Below, piece after piece: positions 44,591 through 57,096 of a DNA stretch of 64,000 bases; the stretch's first letter is position 1, and the number at the start of each line of letters is the position of its first letter. The position numbers and the translations under genes were made by a program. Origin of the DNA: Hyperoodon ampullatus (taxonomy: Eukaryota > Chordata > Mammalia > Artiodactyla > Ziphiidae); assembly GCA_949752795.1 (NCBI GenBank), contig OX457072.1:3286001-3350000 (forward strand). The letters run 5' to 3'. A model generated the notes under the pieces. It saw nothing but the letters and a program-made list of their open reading frames with translations, was not told where the DNA came from and ran no database searches.

Positions 44591-47069
44591 GGCAGAGCGT
44601 GTTCTGCTGCTAGGGCAGCGTCCTGGATCCGCTGGGGCGGAAGTAGCTGGACTGGGCTCCACGGAAGTACAGGCTCCCTCCATCCCCCATTAGGTGGGAC
44701 GCTGAATCTTAGCTCTGAATGCAAATAGGAAACTCCAGAGAAAAGAGGACGGAAATCGCGTGAGGAAAGGGGGGTGGTCTCTGTAGAGATAATATTTTAA
44801 CATTTTCTCTACCATACCTTTTTTACATTAACTCAGTCTAATATTTAGTTTTTAGAAAGCATTTCATGCTGTCTCAATTATTATGTGTGCATGTAAGTGA
44901 GAAAGCTTACGTCTGTGTTGGTGGAGTTGACTGTTTCCCCTTTTCTAGTTGGACACTGGTGGCTCCTTAGGAAGGGTTTTCTACAAGTTGTGATTCCTCC
45001 AGAAAACAGTTTCACAAGATGGTTCTCTCCCTCTCCCTCCATCTTCCCTTCCTTCTTCTGCCCTGGAAATTGGCCAGCAAGATTATTTATGGCTCCTGGT
45101 TCACATCACACCTTAATAATAAACAGGAGCCGTTTCCCTTTGTTTTCCAATTTCAACAGCACGGTAGTTAAAAATTGGCTGCCATCAGAAAACTCTTTCT
45201 CCGAGTCTAATGTGCTGTGCTGTGTGTATACATGATTAACCAGTACAATACGTACAGCAAAGAAACCAGGTGAGAGATTTATTGATTCTGGCTGAAACAA
45301 ATTGAAAAGTAACCTTGAACACTTTGTGAGTCTGTAATGAGTTCCACACATCAGCCTGGGAACCAGCGTAGCACGTCCATTTAGTTGATCTAACTTAATA
45401 AAGTAATTCCAGTGTAAAAAGTAGGTCAAAATGATGACATTCTAAAATTCAAAGTTCTTTTTTTTTTTTTTTTTGGCTAAGAGAAATGTATTTATTTTAA
45501 ATGGGATTAATGAATTTGGTAGAAGATGGTATTTGGTTAGATATTTTGAAGGTCCCTCTGCTAACGAATACTTTGTGATTGATTAGTGGGATGAATGAGT
45601 ATATCTCCAAGTTCAGAGCAGATTCCAAGTAACCTTCAATGACTTGGCTCTTCTACAAAATGTCTCTGCCTCTGATGAGTCAAAATTCAAACTGAGACTG
45701 TAAACCAGAACATAGAATTATTTAGTGTCGTTCACAGTATAGAACAGAATTCTGTTCTCCTGATATTCACCCTATTTGAATTAAATGTTATCTGATGCTA
45801 TTAAGAGGCTTTGTTTTCTGAGATTAGGTATAAGCTTTAAAAAAAAAATCTGAATAACCAGAATAGTGTAGAGAGCAATAATTATTAAACCTTCCTCCAC
45901 CAATTAACATTCTGAAATCAGAAATGGAGAGACTCTGTATATAATAAGCACATGTGATAGCAAATTTCTAACTTAATTTTTAAACTCAGATTTTTCACTG
46001 TGGATTTTTTTTGTTGGTTTGTTTGTTTTGTTTAAGAAACATAAAAGGAAAATGTCTTTTCTTGGATATTAAATTTTATTCATAATGTTTTTCTGTTTAT
46101 GGTAGGAATTAACTGGTTCTATAAAAGTAGAGAATTCCATTTTTATGGGAAGAGGAAAAATAGGTTAAAGTGGGTAAAGGTAAATCATCCACTTGGTTAT
46201 TGAGAAATCTTGATTCTTTTTAAGGCTGCAGCCCCCCTTTTTTTCCTGGCCAAAAATAAAAGTGACTAAGTTCCCCAAAGTGTGGGGTAATAAAAGAACC
46301 AAAAATGAGTAAAATTTTCATTCTGACTACAGTATACTGCTTGTTTTGATAGGAAAAAACCCCACAGATTTCAAAACTGAATAGTAAGCTTTTGGTTTGT
46401 TTACCAATAGAAGAACTCTTGTTTTATCTTCTAACAAGTGTTCCCAAACAGAAAACTTACCACAATCCATTTTAGAGAAATATTTCTCTTTGAGGCAAGA
46501 AGGACAAATATGATGTTTAAACAGCAGCCGGTAAAGACCCTCGGTGTGGAGGAAGGAGGCCGACGTTCCCCACACCTGAGACGCCTCGCTTCACAGTGAA
46601 ACGGCCGTGTTCTTGCACCCATGTAGAACCCTCTAGAAATTCCAACGTTAGGGCATATTGCCACGGACACCCATGCTTAAATCTGAAAACACTCTGGTTA
46701 GTATAGAGCTCGATTTGTAGAGAAATAATTATTCTCTTTGTCATTTTGAGTCCTCAGGCACCTAAAGAAAGCCTTTTCACCCAGAACATGGTCATGATCT
46801 TTTAAAATCCATCTGTAAAATTATTTCACTTCTTATGTAAAAAGATAAAATATTGACTACGGATGAAAATTTCCTCCTACACAAATATTTTTCAAGCTCA
46901 TTTACCCCCCCAACCTTACTTAATATCACTAAACATTAAACAAAAATTTTCTGAAATATTTCATCAAGTCCCAAAACGAACAAGTGAGATTGGGGAAAAT
47001 CACTAACCAGCACATATTAGAGAAGGGAAAGAAGGTTGTATATTAAAATTTCTTGCCATTCCTACAATT
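44591..47069. other. Unique, mostly AT-rich sequence
   Basis: A T-run of about 17 at 45460-45474 could be a retroposon tail on the minus strand, but the adjoining sequence matches no family I know. Open frames up to 112 codons have no domain evidence. Confidence 0.45.
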
Positions 47070-47084
47070 ACAAGTGTCATTTTC

Positions 47085-47300
47085 AAAAATTTAATCTTTA
47101 TTTTATATTGGAGGATAGTTGATTTACATGTTGTGTTAGTTTCAGGTGTACAGCTAAGTGATTCAGCTATACATATACATATACATATATCCATTCTTTT
47201 TCAGATTCTTTTCCCATATAGGTTATTACAGAGTATTGAGTAGAGTTCCCTGTGGTACAGTAGGTCCTTGTGGATCATCTATTTTACATATAGTAGTGTG
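47085..47300 (-). mobile_element. L1 3' fragment, minus strand
   Basis: 'ttggaggatagttgatttac', 'gttagtttcaggtgtacagc' and 'tattgagtagagttccctgt'. Target-site duplication ACAAGTGTCATTTT (47070-47083 and 47301-47314), perfect over 14 bp. Confidence 0.95.
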
Positions 47301-47314
47301 ACAAGTGTCATTTT

Positions 47315-47814
47315 TAAGTTGCTTAACTTAAGGTAAACTTATCTTTTTTCTCTTTTTAAAGTTCATCAGTGTTCCCACCATAAACCTTAACTGCCATTTA
47401 ATCTTAGTAAGACTGAAAAGAGAGGGTGAAAACTCATTTTACCCATTCCAGGCAGGAGGGTGGGAGGAGAGGAAACATTTAAAATTCCGAAGTAGATTTG
47501 TAGAATGCTTTAAGGAAGCTCCAAAGTACCAATGAATTCAAGCTTAAAATAAGACATGAAATAGTAAAGTTTAAAAGCAAACTTGTCAGATGATAACATT
47601 ATCCTGACTAATCATAAATCAATTAGTTTATGTGCTGGAGCCCTTTTCTATCAACTACCCTGGGAGAGAAGCTAATCCATTCATTGCCAAGTGGAAATGT
47701 GTCTGGGGAGGAGAACTGTCCCGATTGGTGTTGTCTAACATCTTCCAACCAGTGTTCAATTTCAAATAAAACGTTTAATATCTGAGTCTTTTCCAGATAG
47801 TCCCTGACTTCTGA
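47315..47814. other. Unique sequence, no recognised feature
   Basis: Nothing identified. Confidence 0.5.
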
Positions 47815-48145
47815 TTTTTTAAGTAAGAGCTTTATGGAGATATAATTTACATACTATACAATTCACCCATTTAAAGTGTACAATTCACCCATTTAAAGTG
47901 TACAATTCAGTGGTTTTTAGTAAGTTCAGTTGTGCAATCATCACCACAATCAAGTTTATAACATTTTCATCACCCCAAGAAGAAACCCCATTCCAGCTCC
48001 TTTATTACTCCCCCCTCCCCAGCCCTAAGCAACTGATAATCTATTTTCTGTCTATGGAGTTGCCTATTCTAGACATTTCATATAAATGGAATCACACAGG
48101 ATGTGATCTTTTGTGACTGGCTTCTTCACTCAGCATAATGTGTTT
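47815..48145 (-). mobile_element. Old L1 3' end, minus strand, with internal duplication
   Basis: 'ggagatataatttacatact', 'acaattcacccatttaaagt', 'tcagttgtgcaatcatcacc' and 'aaatggaatcacacaggatg' are reversed L1. A 22-bp segment beginning caattcacccatttaaag is present twice in tandem (47859-47880 and 47881-47902). Confidence 0.9.
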
Positions 48146-48174
48146 TCAAGGTTTAATGTCTAATTAAATAAACT

Positions 48175-48560
48175 AACTTTCATTTGGGAAGAATTTCAAA
48201 CTTACAGAAGAGTTACTAAAACAAAAATTGTACAAAAAAGGGGGAAGGGAGTGGGAGAGGGATGGATTGGGAGCTTGGGATTCGTGGATGCAAACTATTA
48301 TCTATAGAATGGATAAACAACAAGGTCCTACTGTGTAGCACAGGGAACTATATTTAATATGCTGTGAAAACCATAATGGAAAAGAATATGAAAAAGAATT
48401 ATATGTATAACTGAATCACTTTGCTGTAGAGTAGAAATTAACACAATGGTGTAAATCAACTATACTTCAATAAAATAAATTTTTTAAAAATTGCACAGAA
48501 AAAGTCCATAAATCACTTTTCCGTATTCATCTATTGTTAATCAGATGTCTAAAGGCTTTA
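48175..48560 (+). mobile_element. Possible old L1M relic around a younger L1
   Basis: The text on both sides of the nested L1 ('atttcaaacttacagaagag', 'ttactaaaac', then 'agtccataaatcacttttcc') resembles a diverged L1M 3' UTR. Orientation and limits are uncertain. Confidence 0.4.
48240..48484 (+). mobile_element. L1 3' fragment
   Basis: 'ggatggattgggagcttggg', 'gataaacaacaaggtcctac', 'gctgtagagtagaaattaac' and 'caactatacttcaata' in order. The flanks AAAAATTGTACAAAAAA (48223) and AAAAATTGCACAGAAAA (about 48485) are a near-perfect target-site duplication. Confidence 0.92.
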
Positions 48561-49384
48561 TGTGTCTGTTACCACAGCAATAAAACCTTTTTTAAAAAAG
48601 CTATATTTATTTAATGAATGCTTATAAATAATTTGGATTGACATTTTGAACCTTCTTAACATGACTTGAAACCCAGGGGCTAACTGAGTGGTAGACATGT
48701 GCTTGATACAGGCCAACCGATTTTTGTTATGTGCCCAGCGGTACATGAGATTGTAAGACTTTAGAAACTGAAATGAACTGAAATGAACACACAAGAAACA
48801 GGATTTAAGGCGGCCAGGAAGATACCACGCCCCTTCCCACCATTCTTATCAGATTGGACTTACAATCAATCAGCATCTAGTAAGCATCTTATTTTGTGTC
48901 CCAAAGTGGTATAAAGTGATATAAAGAGGAAGAAGCCAGGGGGTCAGTTTTCACAAAAATAACCAACTGCACTATACTGTGACCTGAACTCTGTTAGCAA
49001 AATTATGAAAAATAGCTATGGGAAGCATAAATAATTAATTCTTTCTGGGAGGAAGATGCTGTAGGAATCACAGAAGGGGATGTACCTCAAGAAAGCTCTG
49101 AGACAATTTTTTTCCTACTGGCCAAAGGCACTAAAGATGGCCCAGGCTACGTCTTTTTATGGAAAAAGCGATAAGTTAAGTAGGTCTTTTCCCCTGAAGT
49201 TTTATTATTTTACAAATAATCAGGGAGCTAAGAACGTAGGGCAGCTTTTTTAGTTTGTGTTTTAGGAAAAATAGTACTCAGGGTACCCTAAATGTAAACT
49301 AGCATACATTACAGCCTTCCCCTGTGTTGCAACAATTCTAGTGCACACCATTTGCAGTTTACTACTTTTAATATGTTAAAGCAA
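48561..49384. other. Unique sequence, no recognised feature
   Basis: AT-rich, without a named element. Confidence 0.5.
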
Positions 49385-49560
49385 TGTTTCCCAGCCCTGG
49401 AAATGGCCCCAATATTTCCCAGCCCAGGACCACTAGGATGCTTGTACTACAAATTCCCGGGGCCATCTCCAGGTTGAACAGAACCTCTGTTGAGAGAAGT
49501 CTGGGAGACTGTTTGGAACATGTCCCCCTAGGAGTTTATGATGATAAGCTAAACTTAGAA
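49385..49560. mobile_element. Possible MER5-like relic
   Basis: 'aatgtttcccagccctggaa', 'gtactacaaattcccggggc' and 'gaacctctgttgagagaagt' are loosely like MER5-type elements. A weak call. Confidence 0.35.
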
Positions 49561-49909
49561 TACTGTGTTACTATGTTCATTACCAAAACTTAGTTTATGG
49601 ACATGAAAAGTGTTACTGCAAAAATATTGAATAAAAAGCATGTTGTTCTAAGTCTTCAAGGCAGGCCGAGTACTCTAGTAACCTAAGGGAATTGAAGGCC
49701 TTTCCCACAGTGCAGGAATCATCAGTGGCTAAAAGGAAGATGGTAGAGTGGCGTTTGTGCATGTGTGAACCGTGTGGACAGTGTGGAATGGTGGAAAAAG
49801 CATAAATTGTGGAATCAAACGATCTGGTCTCCTAGATTTGTGACTCTCGTGAATCATTTCATCTCTCTGAACCTCATTTTCAGCTTGTGAAAAATAAAAT
49901 AAAAGAAAG

Positions 49910-50465
49910 AAGTTTACAATAGCTAGGACATGGAAGCAACCTAAATGTCCATTGACGGAGGAACGGATAAAGAAGATGTGGTACATAGATACAATGGAAT
50001 ATTACTCAGCCATGAAAAAGAACAAAATAATGCCATTTGCAGTGACACGGATGGACCTAGAGATTATCATACTGAGTGAAGTAAGTCAGACAGAGAAAGA
50101 CAAATACCATATGATATTGCTTATATGTGGAATCTAAAAAATTGGTACAAATGAACCTATTTACAAAACAGAAATAGAGCCACAGATGTAGAAAACAAAC
50201 TTTTGATTACCAGGGGAAAAAGGGGGGAAGGGATAAATTGGGAGATCGGGATTGACATAGACACACTACTATATATAAAATAGATAACTAAAAAGAACTT
50301 ACTGTATAGAACAGGGAACTCTACTCAATACTCTGTAATGACCTACATGGGAAAAGAATCTAAAAAAGAGTGGATATATGTGTATGTATAACTGATTCAC
50401 TTTGCTGTACAGCAGAAACTAACACAACATTGTACATCAACTATACTCCAAAAAAATTTAAAAAA
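49910..50465 (+). mobile_element. L1 3' end (relatively young)
   Basis: 'tacaatagctaggacatgga', 'agcaacctaaatgtccattg', 'tacaatggaatattactcag', 'ctgattcactttgctgtaca' and 'ctatactccaaaaaaa', ending in an A-rich tail. It is 5'-truncated and the least diverged L1 of this length in the window. Confidence 0.95.
49952..50137 (+). pseudogene. L1 ORF2 C-terminal remnant
   Basis: An intact short frame encodes the end of L1 ORF2p, with MEYYSAMKKNKIMPFA, then MDLEIIILSEVSQTEKDKYH and a terminal LICGI, as in other artiodactyl L1 copies. The RT and endonuclease domains are absent, because the element is truncated just upstream. The frame starts inside ORF2 and is not a gene. Confidence 0.85.
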
Positions 50466-51502
50466 AGAAGAATATTATAGTAGGGTTATTTTGAAGATTA
50501 AATTGAAGTTTGTATATAAAAATACTTTTTGAAATACTGTATAAATATTAATTATTATGTTATGTAAAACAACAAATCACTTTTCCACATTCATGTCCTT
50601 TAAAAAGCAATACTAACATTTTTTTTTTAAGGAACCAGCACACCACTTTAAATGTACTATGCAAGTCCATTATATCTGAAAATAAATCTACAGAAGAAAC
50701 AATTTTTCTTTTTGGTGTATTACTCCAGGTTGTAGCAATTTTGATAGTGTCACAATTTTAGGTCTCCTCCTTACAGAAATTTCTTGCTCTAAAAGACTTG
50801 AAGACATTTGCAGATGCCTGGTTTAGAGAAAACCTACAGATACATGAAACAGTAAAATAAGAGAATCTGAAGCTCATTTGAATTCAAGAAAGCTATTTAT
50901 TAAAAAATTTAAAACTGAGGGAATACCGCTAGACAATTCAAGCACCCTTGAGAGCCCAGCTAATTGCAATTTAGAATGGAAAAAATTTTGGAAACAGTAT
51001 CTGCCTGGAAAATACAAATTCCCCTCAATTAACGATTTAAGACCCTCTGTCTGAACAAAGGCCTTAGTATGGTAATAATATATAAGTGATACCAAAAAAG
51101 TCAATATTTTATTATATGGAAATATTTTCAATACATGGAAACTTGGGATCACAGCTCTTTGTCGATAGGGACGGGAACAAAAGGAAGATGAGGACTGGAG
51201 GGGTTTGTGACAGCCAGGATTCCAAGCGTGCTGGCCAAGTTAGAAGTCAGAGTGAGTTGGGGAATGGGGTGAGCAGAATTCGGCCAAAAAGCCTGATCCC
51301 GTTACAAGACGAAGGGCGCCCCACAAGTCAGGGAGGGAGCCCGCACCATCTACAGGAACGGCACTCTGCAGCCTGTGTGTTGTCATAGCTGCAAACACTT
51401 TAGGTGAAGGACTGCAGGCTTCAGCTTTGGCTTCTGGTACCAGATGCCCCAAACTGACTCTTAGAAACTTCAGTTTCTCCATGGGTAAAAGAGCAACAAC
51501 AT
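50466..51502. other. Unique, AT-rich sequence
   Basis: No named repeat. Small open frames only. Confidence 0.5.
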
Positions 51503-51534
51503 TGTGTGTGTATATATATATATATATATATGTA
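51503..51534. repeat. (TG)n(TA)n microsatellite
   Basis: About 4 TG units followed by about 10 TA units. Confidence 0.95.
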
Positions 51535-53004
51535 TAGAAATTGTACTGTATCACAAATATTATATCCCATGTATTCTATTATCTACATGATGCGTGAGAG
51601 TAGTTACAGCTAATAATATAGCTGGCATCAGAAGAAAGAATTCACATCGGTGACTTAGAAGCAGGTCACCGAAAGGTGACGTGACCCTAAGAGGTCCAGC
51701 TGCCCGTGCTTTCCTCTTCACCCCCAGTTCGCTCGCCAGGCTTCCTCTCCTGCCCAGACACTAGCCCCCAGCTGCGAAGCTGAGAGCGTGCATCCCCACT
51801 CACCACCGCGGCCGCAGGTCTGCCTGTCAAGGCAAACCACCCCGCTGTTCAGCAGTGAATAATGTCAATAAACGGCTTATTGTTGACTTGGTTCTCTCGG
51901 TGAGAGAAGGTCTCGTCTAATAGCACTCTTATAATCCACTGAGTGTCTCCTTTAAAAAAAAAAAATAAGGAACTGGGGACCTAAAACGGCTGAGTGAGGA
52001 AGGTGCTGCGGGTTTAAGGCCGGTTCTCCCTGGGGGTGGGGCGCGGCGCTGAGGTCTGCAGCCCCGGGTGTGGGGGTGTCGGGGCTGGGATGCAGGATGC
52101 GGATGCGGTACCCTGCCTGGCGGGAAGCAGCTCGGAACTTTGGGAGCAGTTTGAGGATAGGTTGATGCCTGAGGACCCTCGTAATAAAGAGTGTGAGCTT
52201 GTATTTTGCATGACTTCGTTAGTTTATTTTTTTAGTGATTTTTTTTTAAAGTTGTATTTTAAAAATATCAACGGGTGACAGATTGGAAATAAAGGGAAAA
52301 CCGGATCCTTCTGCACGACTACTTTGAGAAGCCCTGCTTTAGAGAACGGTTCATTTTGATCAGCATTTCAACCACGGAGTCATTTTCTCCGCAGAAGAGT
52401 GACCCCGGGCGTGATGGGAGGGGGTGGGGAATGGGCGCGGGTACTCAGATCTCCCGCCTGTTTGCGGTGGGCGGTGGGATCTTTCTTAGTGAACCTGCAG
52501 GTGGCTTTGCAGATATTCCTTCCTCCCAGCTCCTGGCTCCAGGTGAGCGAGTGGTCTCATCCCTTCAGCAAACACCTTCAAAGAGCCGGCTGCAGATATG
52601 AAGATTGGCCTTCTCCAAACACAGCGAGATCGGGGAGGGGGGAGGAGGTGAAAATCATATTCTTAATCACAAACAAACACAATTAACTGGCAACTGGATT
52701 AAGATACCTAATCAGTCCAAATTATCTAGAGGCTCTTATAACCATCACCCTTCTCTTGAAAGTTCTTAGTTACTCTGGGAGATAATGCTCTGTTAATGAA
52801 ATATGTGTCCAGAGGGAACATTCCTCTTCTTAAAGTGACAGGATGAGGCTTCAATAAAAGCAATATGAACTCTAAGAGAAAAGAGTGTTCTCCAGAAAAA
52901 GACATGACAATGCACAAAGACCAACCAGCAGTCAAAGCGTCCACAGTTTTGGTCCCACTGAGGGCAGGGGGAATCCTCTGATGAGCTGTCTCAGGCCATC
53001 TTTC
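51535..53004. other. Unique sequence, partly GC-rich
   Basis: 51700-51830 and 51960-52110 are GC-rich with scattered CpGs, and 52380-52500 is similar. A fragment ending 'actttgagaagccctgcttt' (about 52320-52345) may be the end of a MER5-like element. No coding region recognised. Confidence 0.45.
51864..51887. promoter_or_regulatory. Candidate inverted pair of forkhead sites
   Basis: GTCAATAAAC (51864-51873) is a forkhead-type core. 'TTATTGTTGAC' (51877-51887) is the same type on the other strand (GTCAACAATAA), three bases away. Function is not shown by sequence alone. Confidence 0.35.
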
Positions 53005-53460
53005 ATTCATTCAGCAAATCTTGTTGAGGTCCTGTGATGTTCCGGGCACAGGGATCCAGCAGTGCACAGCACAGATGACATTTCAGGGAGCTAGCATTGT
53101 AATGCGGAGAGGGAGAGACAATAAACAGATAGATATACAATATGATGCCTGCTAAGAATAGGTGCTTTAGGAAATTATAAACCAAGTGGGAGAAGAGAGT
53201 ATGAGAAGTTTCTGGAGGCGGTGGCAGACATTGGCTGTTTCAGGTAGGATGGTCTCCCAGAGTAGGTGTCCTCGGATGAGGGAGCTAGCCATAGGAAAAT
53301 CTGGGGGACCTCGGTTCCATGCAGAGGGAAGAGAACATAGGTTTCAGGAAAGAAAGAGCTTGGCATGTTTTAGAAGCAGCCAGAGGCCAGAACATAGCAG
53401 AGGTGGAAGAGAGCAGTGAGAGGTGAGAGTAGAGAGGTAGGAAAGAGCCATTGTATGTGG
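53005..53460 (-). mobile_element. L2 LINE 3' end, minus strand
   Basis: Starts with the reversed L2 terminus 'cattcattcagcaaatcttg', 'ttgaggtcctgtgatgttcc', 'gggcacagggatccagcagt'. It continues 'gagagacaataaacagatag', 'tctggaggcggtggcagaca', 'ggaaagaaagagcttggcat' and 'gaggtggaagagagcagtga'. Confidence 0.85.
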
Positions 53461-55149
53461 GGTGTATAGGGGCTGCGCGGGCTGCCATAATGGACAGGTA
53501 TTTACACATGATTGAACTGGCATTGGTGATTATGTGTCATGTACGTGCATTGGAAATGTTCACTATTAAAGTGTATCCAAATCAAAGGCCAGGCAAAAGT
53601 TGGAAAGTATTTACTAATTATCTTTATAAATATCCTATTATAATTCATTTGTTAAACTGAATAAGTATTGGCAAAATCAAATTAGCAGAGGTCTTTGAAC
53701 TACTGAAGACTTAAACCGCTCAAGAATTAAAGCTTCAGTCTGAACAACCATCCTGAAACTGAACTGGTATATTAGATATGTTTTGTAAGTCTCACTACAT
53801 ACAATGCCCAAACCAGTTAATACACACACGTATGAGTAATGTTTGTTAAAGCATTCATGCTTCAAGTCTTTGCCTAACCAGAGGCTGCCCCTTCTAGCTC
53901 TGGGATGTTTTATCATCACCCTTTCTGTAGAAATGACCCAGTAAGATTTTCCTGTTTTAGTTTTGGAAAGGGAGGAAAGATATGCCAAGGAGAGAGGAGC
54001 TTGGTAGGTGCCCTTGGCTGTCCATGGCAGCTGAATTGGGACCTGCTCACTGGCAGGGTTTCAGGAGCTGCCAGGGGTGCATCTCCTGGGCTCTGCAGAG
54101 AGAGAGCAGCTATGGAGGGGGCAGTGTTTGGGGGTGCCGAGCCTGACTTGGAGGCTCAGGGGTTGGTTTTCATATTAATACAGCTCCACAGAACTCTCTC
54201 TCACGCCAAAGATGAAAATGACTCATGGGAATTCAGTCATGCATAGAAGCAGTGTAAATTAGATTGGCCAACCTCTGAACTTGGGGCAAGTCATGAAATC
54301 TGACTTGGTATGCATGATTTTCTTCGTCTAAGATCATGGAGAGTAATGTGTGTGGGTGTGGCTGACAGAGGGGAGAGGCACTGTACTTATGAGGTATTTC
54401 CTCAAAGCTGCCACAAACTCTATGAACGCTTCTGGAAAATATTGTTTAATCCTTACTCCCCTTTCTTCCTTATCGTTTTCAGCAAAAGAAAGCCTACTAG
54501 GTCAAGCCCGTCTCTAGTTTGGCTCTAGCCATGACTGAACGCCCAAGAAACACTTTTTGGTACAATCTTGTACTTTCAAAAGTATGGGTGACCCCACCCC
54601 CAAAAAACAAAAATAGTGCCTCGGTTTTTGTGTGTGTGTGTCTTTAATTGACTCCTGAGGAATTTGCCAGCAAGGAAAGATAGTAAAGAAGGAAATTTTG
54701 ATACTATAGTTTATGGTCACATTTTATACTTAAAATAATTTTACAATAAATTTAAATGAGTCATTATTATTTCTTTGCTTTGCTTTTGAACATGAAAACA
54801 GTGGAGCATTGCAGGAGATCCGCACAGAGGTGCTGGTGTGCCCGGAAACCAAGCAAGCAGGTGGGGTACCTGGGAGACGGATTACAGCCAGCAAATAACA
54901 GATATATTGAGAATAGTGGCAGCCGGTTCCTTACTGTCAGAAAAGGATTTAAAAATACGGAAAGGAAGCAGGCTAGCGAGAATCCTGAGATGTTGGATTG
55001 GAATTGGAGGTATCTTCAACTAACTCATGGTTTTAATAGATATAGAAATAACTATAGATATATGTGCGTATGCACGCACACGTATGGATATGTTTCCTAG
55101 CTCTCTCTGCTGAGAGTATCTAGAAGCGATGATACCCCAGTACCAGTGA
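53461..55149. other. Unique sequence, no recognised feature
   Basis: About 1.7 kb with small open frames only (up to 114 codons) and a short (TG)n at about 54630. No named repeats. Confidence 0.45.
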
Positions 55150-56712
55150 GAACCCAGATTTTGGTTTCTAAACACCGTCCTTCACTAAAAGATGCTTTGA
55201 CTCCTTGGAGAAATGACTGAATCAGGGTTGAGGCAGGAAAAATAAAAGATGAGCCTGGAATATCTTGCTATGCCAAAAACTAAGGAAATAGTCAAAGGAT
55301 GATAAGGACATATCAAAAGGATACAGGAGCCATCTTGAAAGTTGCCTGACTGGCCAAATCAATGACAAGCAGACCACCCAAACAAATAATATTAGTTAAG
55401 GCTGACAAACCACTGAATAAAGAAGGAATCCATGAGCCCATACTAATTTAAAGGAAAGGAAAACTTCCTTACAGTAGAAGGAATACATAAATACAGAGGA
55501 ATGATGGGAATACAAAACCACCACTCCTCACCCATGCAAGCAGATGCTAAGGCAGGTGGGTGGAGGCTTGATGAGGATATTAGCATAATATAGAGCAGAG
55601 TTCTCCCTACAGAAAACATTTATCAATTGCATAGGGAAAAATGGTGGCTTGAAGCTGGAGAAACTGGGCAGATACCAACCTGACCAGGTGGTCAAGGTTA
55701 ACTCAGCAGTGATGATGGGGCTGACAGGTAGCCTCCCTTATCATGCCCTGGGAAGGGCACACCACCATTTCTGTGGTTCTCCTGCCAAGAATGCAGGAGC
55801 CCATACCAGACAGACTGGTCCTGGGACCCCATTGGAACAAAAGCCCCTCACTCTTTAAAACCATAAAGGAACTGTTTCAGATGCAAACCAAAAGAGACAT
55901 GATATCTAAGGGCAATGTGTGATCTTGGATGGAATGCTGGACCAGAAAGAAACAGTCTTTGTGGGAGCAGTTTGCAAACTTTTAATTGGGCAAGTGGCTC
56001 AGCTGGTAGTGATGTATGGTAGGAATGTTAATTTCCTGACTTGTTTGGTTATTTGATGTCTGGTTATATGGGAGAGTGTCCTCTGGAATATTTAGAGTGA
56101 GTGAGACACCATGTCACAGCCTGCTCTCAAATGGTTCAGAAAAAGGCTAATGACACACATACAGACATACATACACTTTTTTTTTTTTTTTTTTTTTTGC
56201 AGTACGCAGGCCTCTCACTGTTGTGGCCTCTCCCGTTGCGGAGCACAGGCTCCGGACACGCAGGCTCAGCGGCCATGGCTCACGGGCCCAGCCACTCCGC
56301 GGCATGTGGGATCCTCCCAGACCGGGGCACGAACCCGCGTCCCCTGCATCGGCAGGCAGACTTTCAACCACTGCGTCACCAGGGCAGCCCCATACACATG
56401 TTTTAATACATAAGATATAACATATTATAAAGATGTATTACATATTTATGTAGTGTCTACAACATATCGGTATATGTTAATATGTTCTATGATAAATATG
56501 ATTACATATTTATATTGTTATATCCATTTACATATTTTTAGAAAAGGAGAGAGCGAAAATGTGGGGAATTTTTTTTTTTTTTAGATTGAGATGGAGCAAA
56601 AGAGGTAAAATGCTAAGAAATTGAAGAGTCTCCTTGAAGGTGATACAGTTCTTTATACTATTCTTGCAACTTCTCTGTAAGTTTGAAATTATTTCAAAAT
56701 AAATGATTTAAA
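55150..56712 (+). mobile_element. Old L1M 3' UTR, split by a SINE
   Basis: A long, well-ordered 3' UTR of an old L1M: 'gatgagcctggaatatcttg', 'aatgacaagcagaccaccca', 'atgagcccatactaatttaa', 'ttggatggaatgctggacca', 'gttaatttcctgacttgttt', 'tctcaaatggttcagaaaaa', 'actattcttgcaacttctct' and 'gtttgaaattatttcaaaat'. The 5' limit is approximate. Confidence 0.85.
56177..56390 (-). mobile_element. CHR SINE, short subtype, in the L1M
   Basis: The reversed short type begins with a T-run of 20 or more and 'gcagtacgcaggcctctcac' and ends 'gcgtcaccagggcagcccc', with a C replacing A in the head. CATACAC on both sides (56170-56176 and 56391-56397) is a likely short target-site duplication. Confidence 0.93.
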
Positions 56713-56862
56713 AGAATGCTGTGTATTTACATAGCTGTATGAGTAACAAGTGCTGCGCTCATATATTAGTGTAATATGTGATATTTCCTGTGTAAGGCAT
56801 TCCTGTGTTTCCAAACTCTCACTAGGATAATTTTACAGGACTTGAAAAGCAGAGATGGGTTA

Positions 56863-57096
56863 TCCCTGTGCTATACAGTAGGTCCTTGTTGATTATCTCT
56901 TCTATATACAGTAGTGTGTATATGTCAATCCCAATCTCCTGATTTATCCTTCCCCGCCCCTTAACAGCCTCTTCATATCCTCGAGCACACACAGTCCACT
57001 GGCATGTAATAAATGCTCAGGGATACTATAACGGTTGTCTTTGATCCGGTCATGCGGTCATCTTCTTTGGTGGCAAGGTGCTAAGAATTATCTCCA
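56863..57096 (-). repeat. Inverted duplication, derived arm
   Basis: This arm is the reverse complement of 59824-60057, aligned without gaps over 234 bp with 5 mismatches counted by hand (about 98%). It begins inside an L1 3' UTR (tccctgtgctatacagtagg), passes the L1 5' junction at the segment matching 59959/59960, and ends in flanking unique sequence (aattatctcca). It lacks the rest of the L1 and the second target-site copy, so it is the copied arm. Confidence 0.95.
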
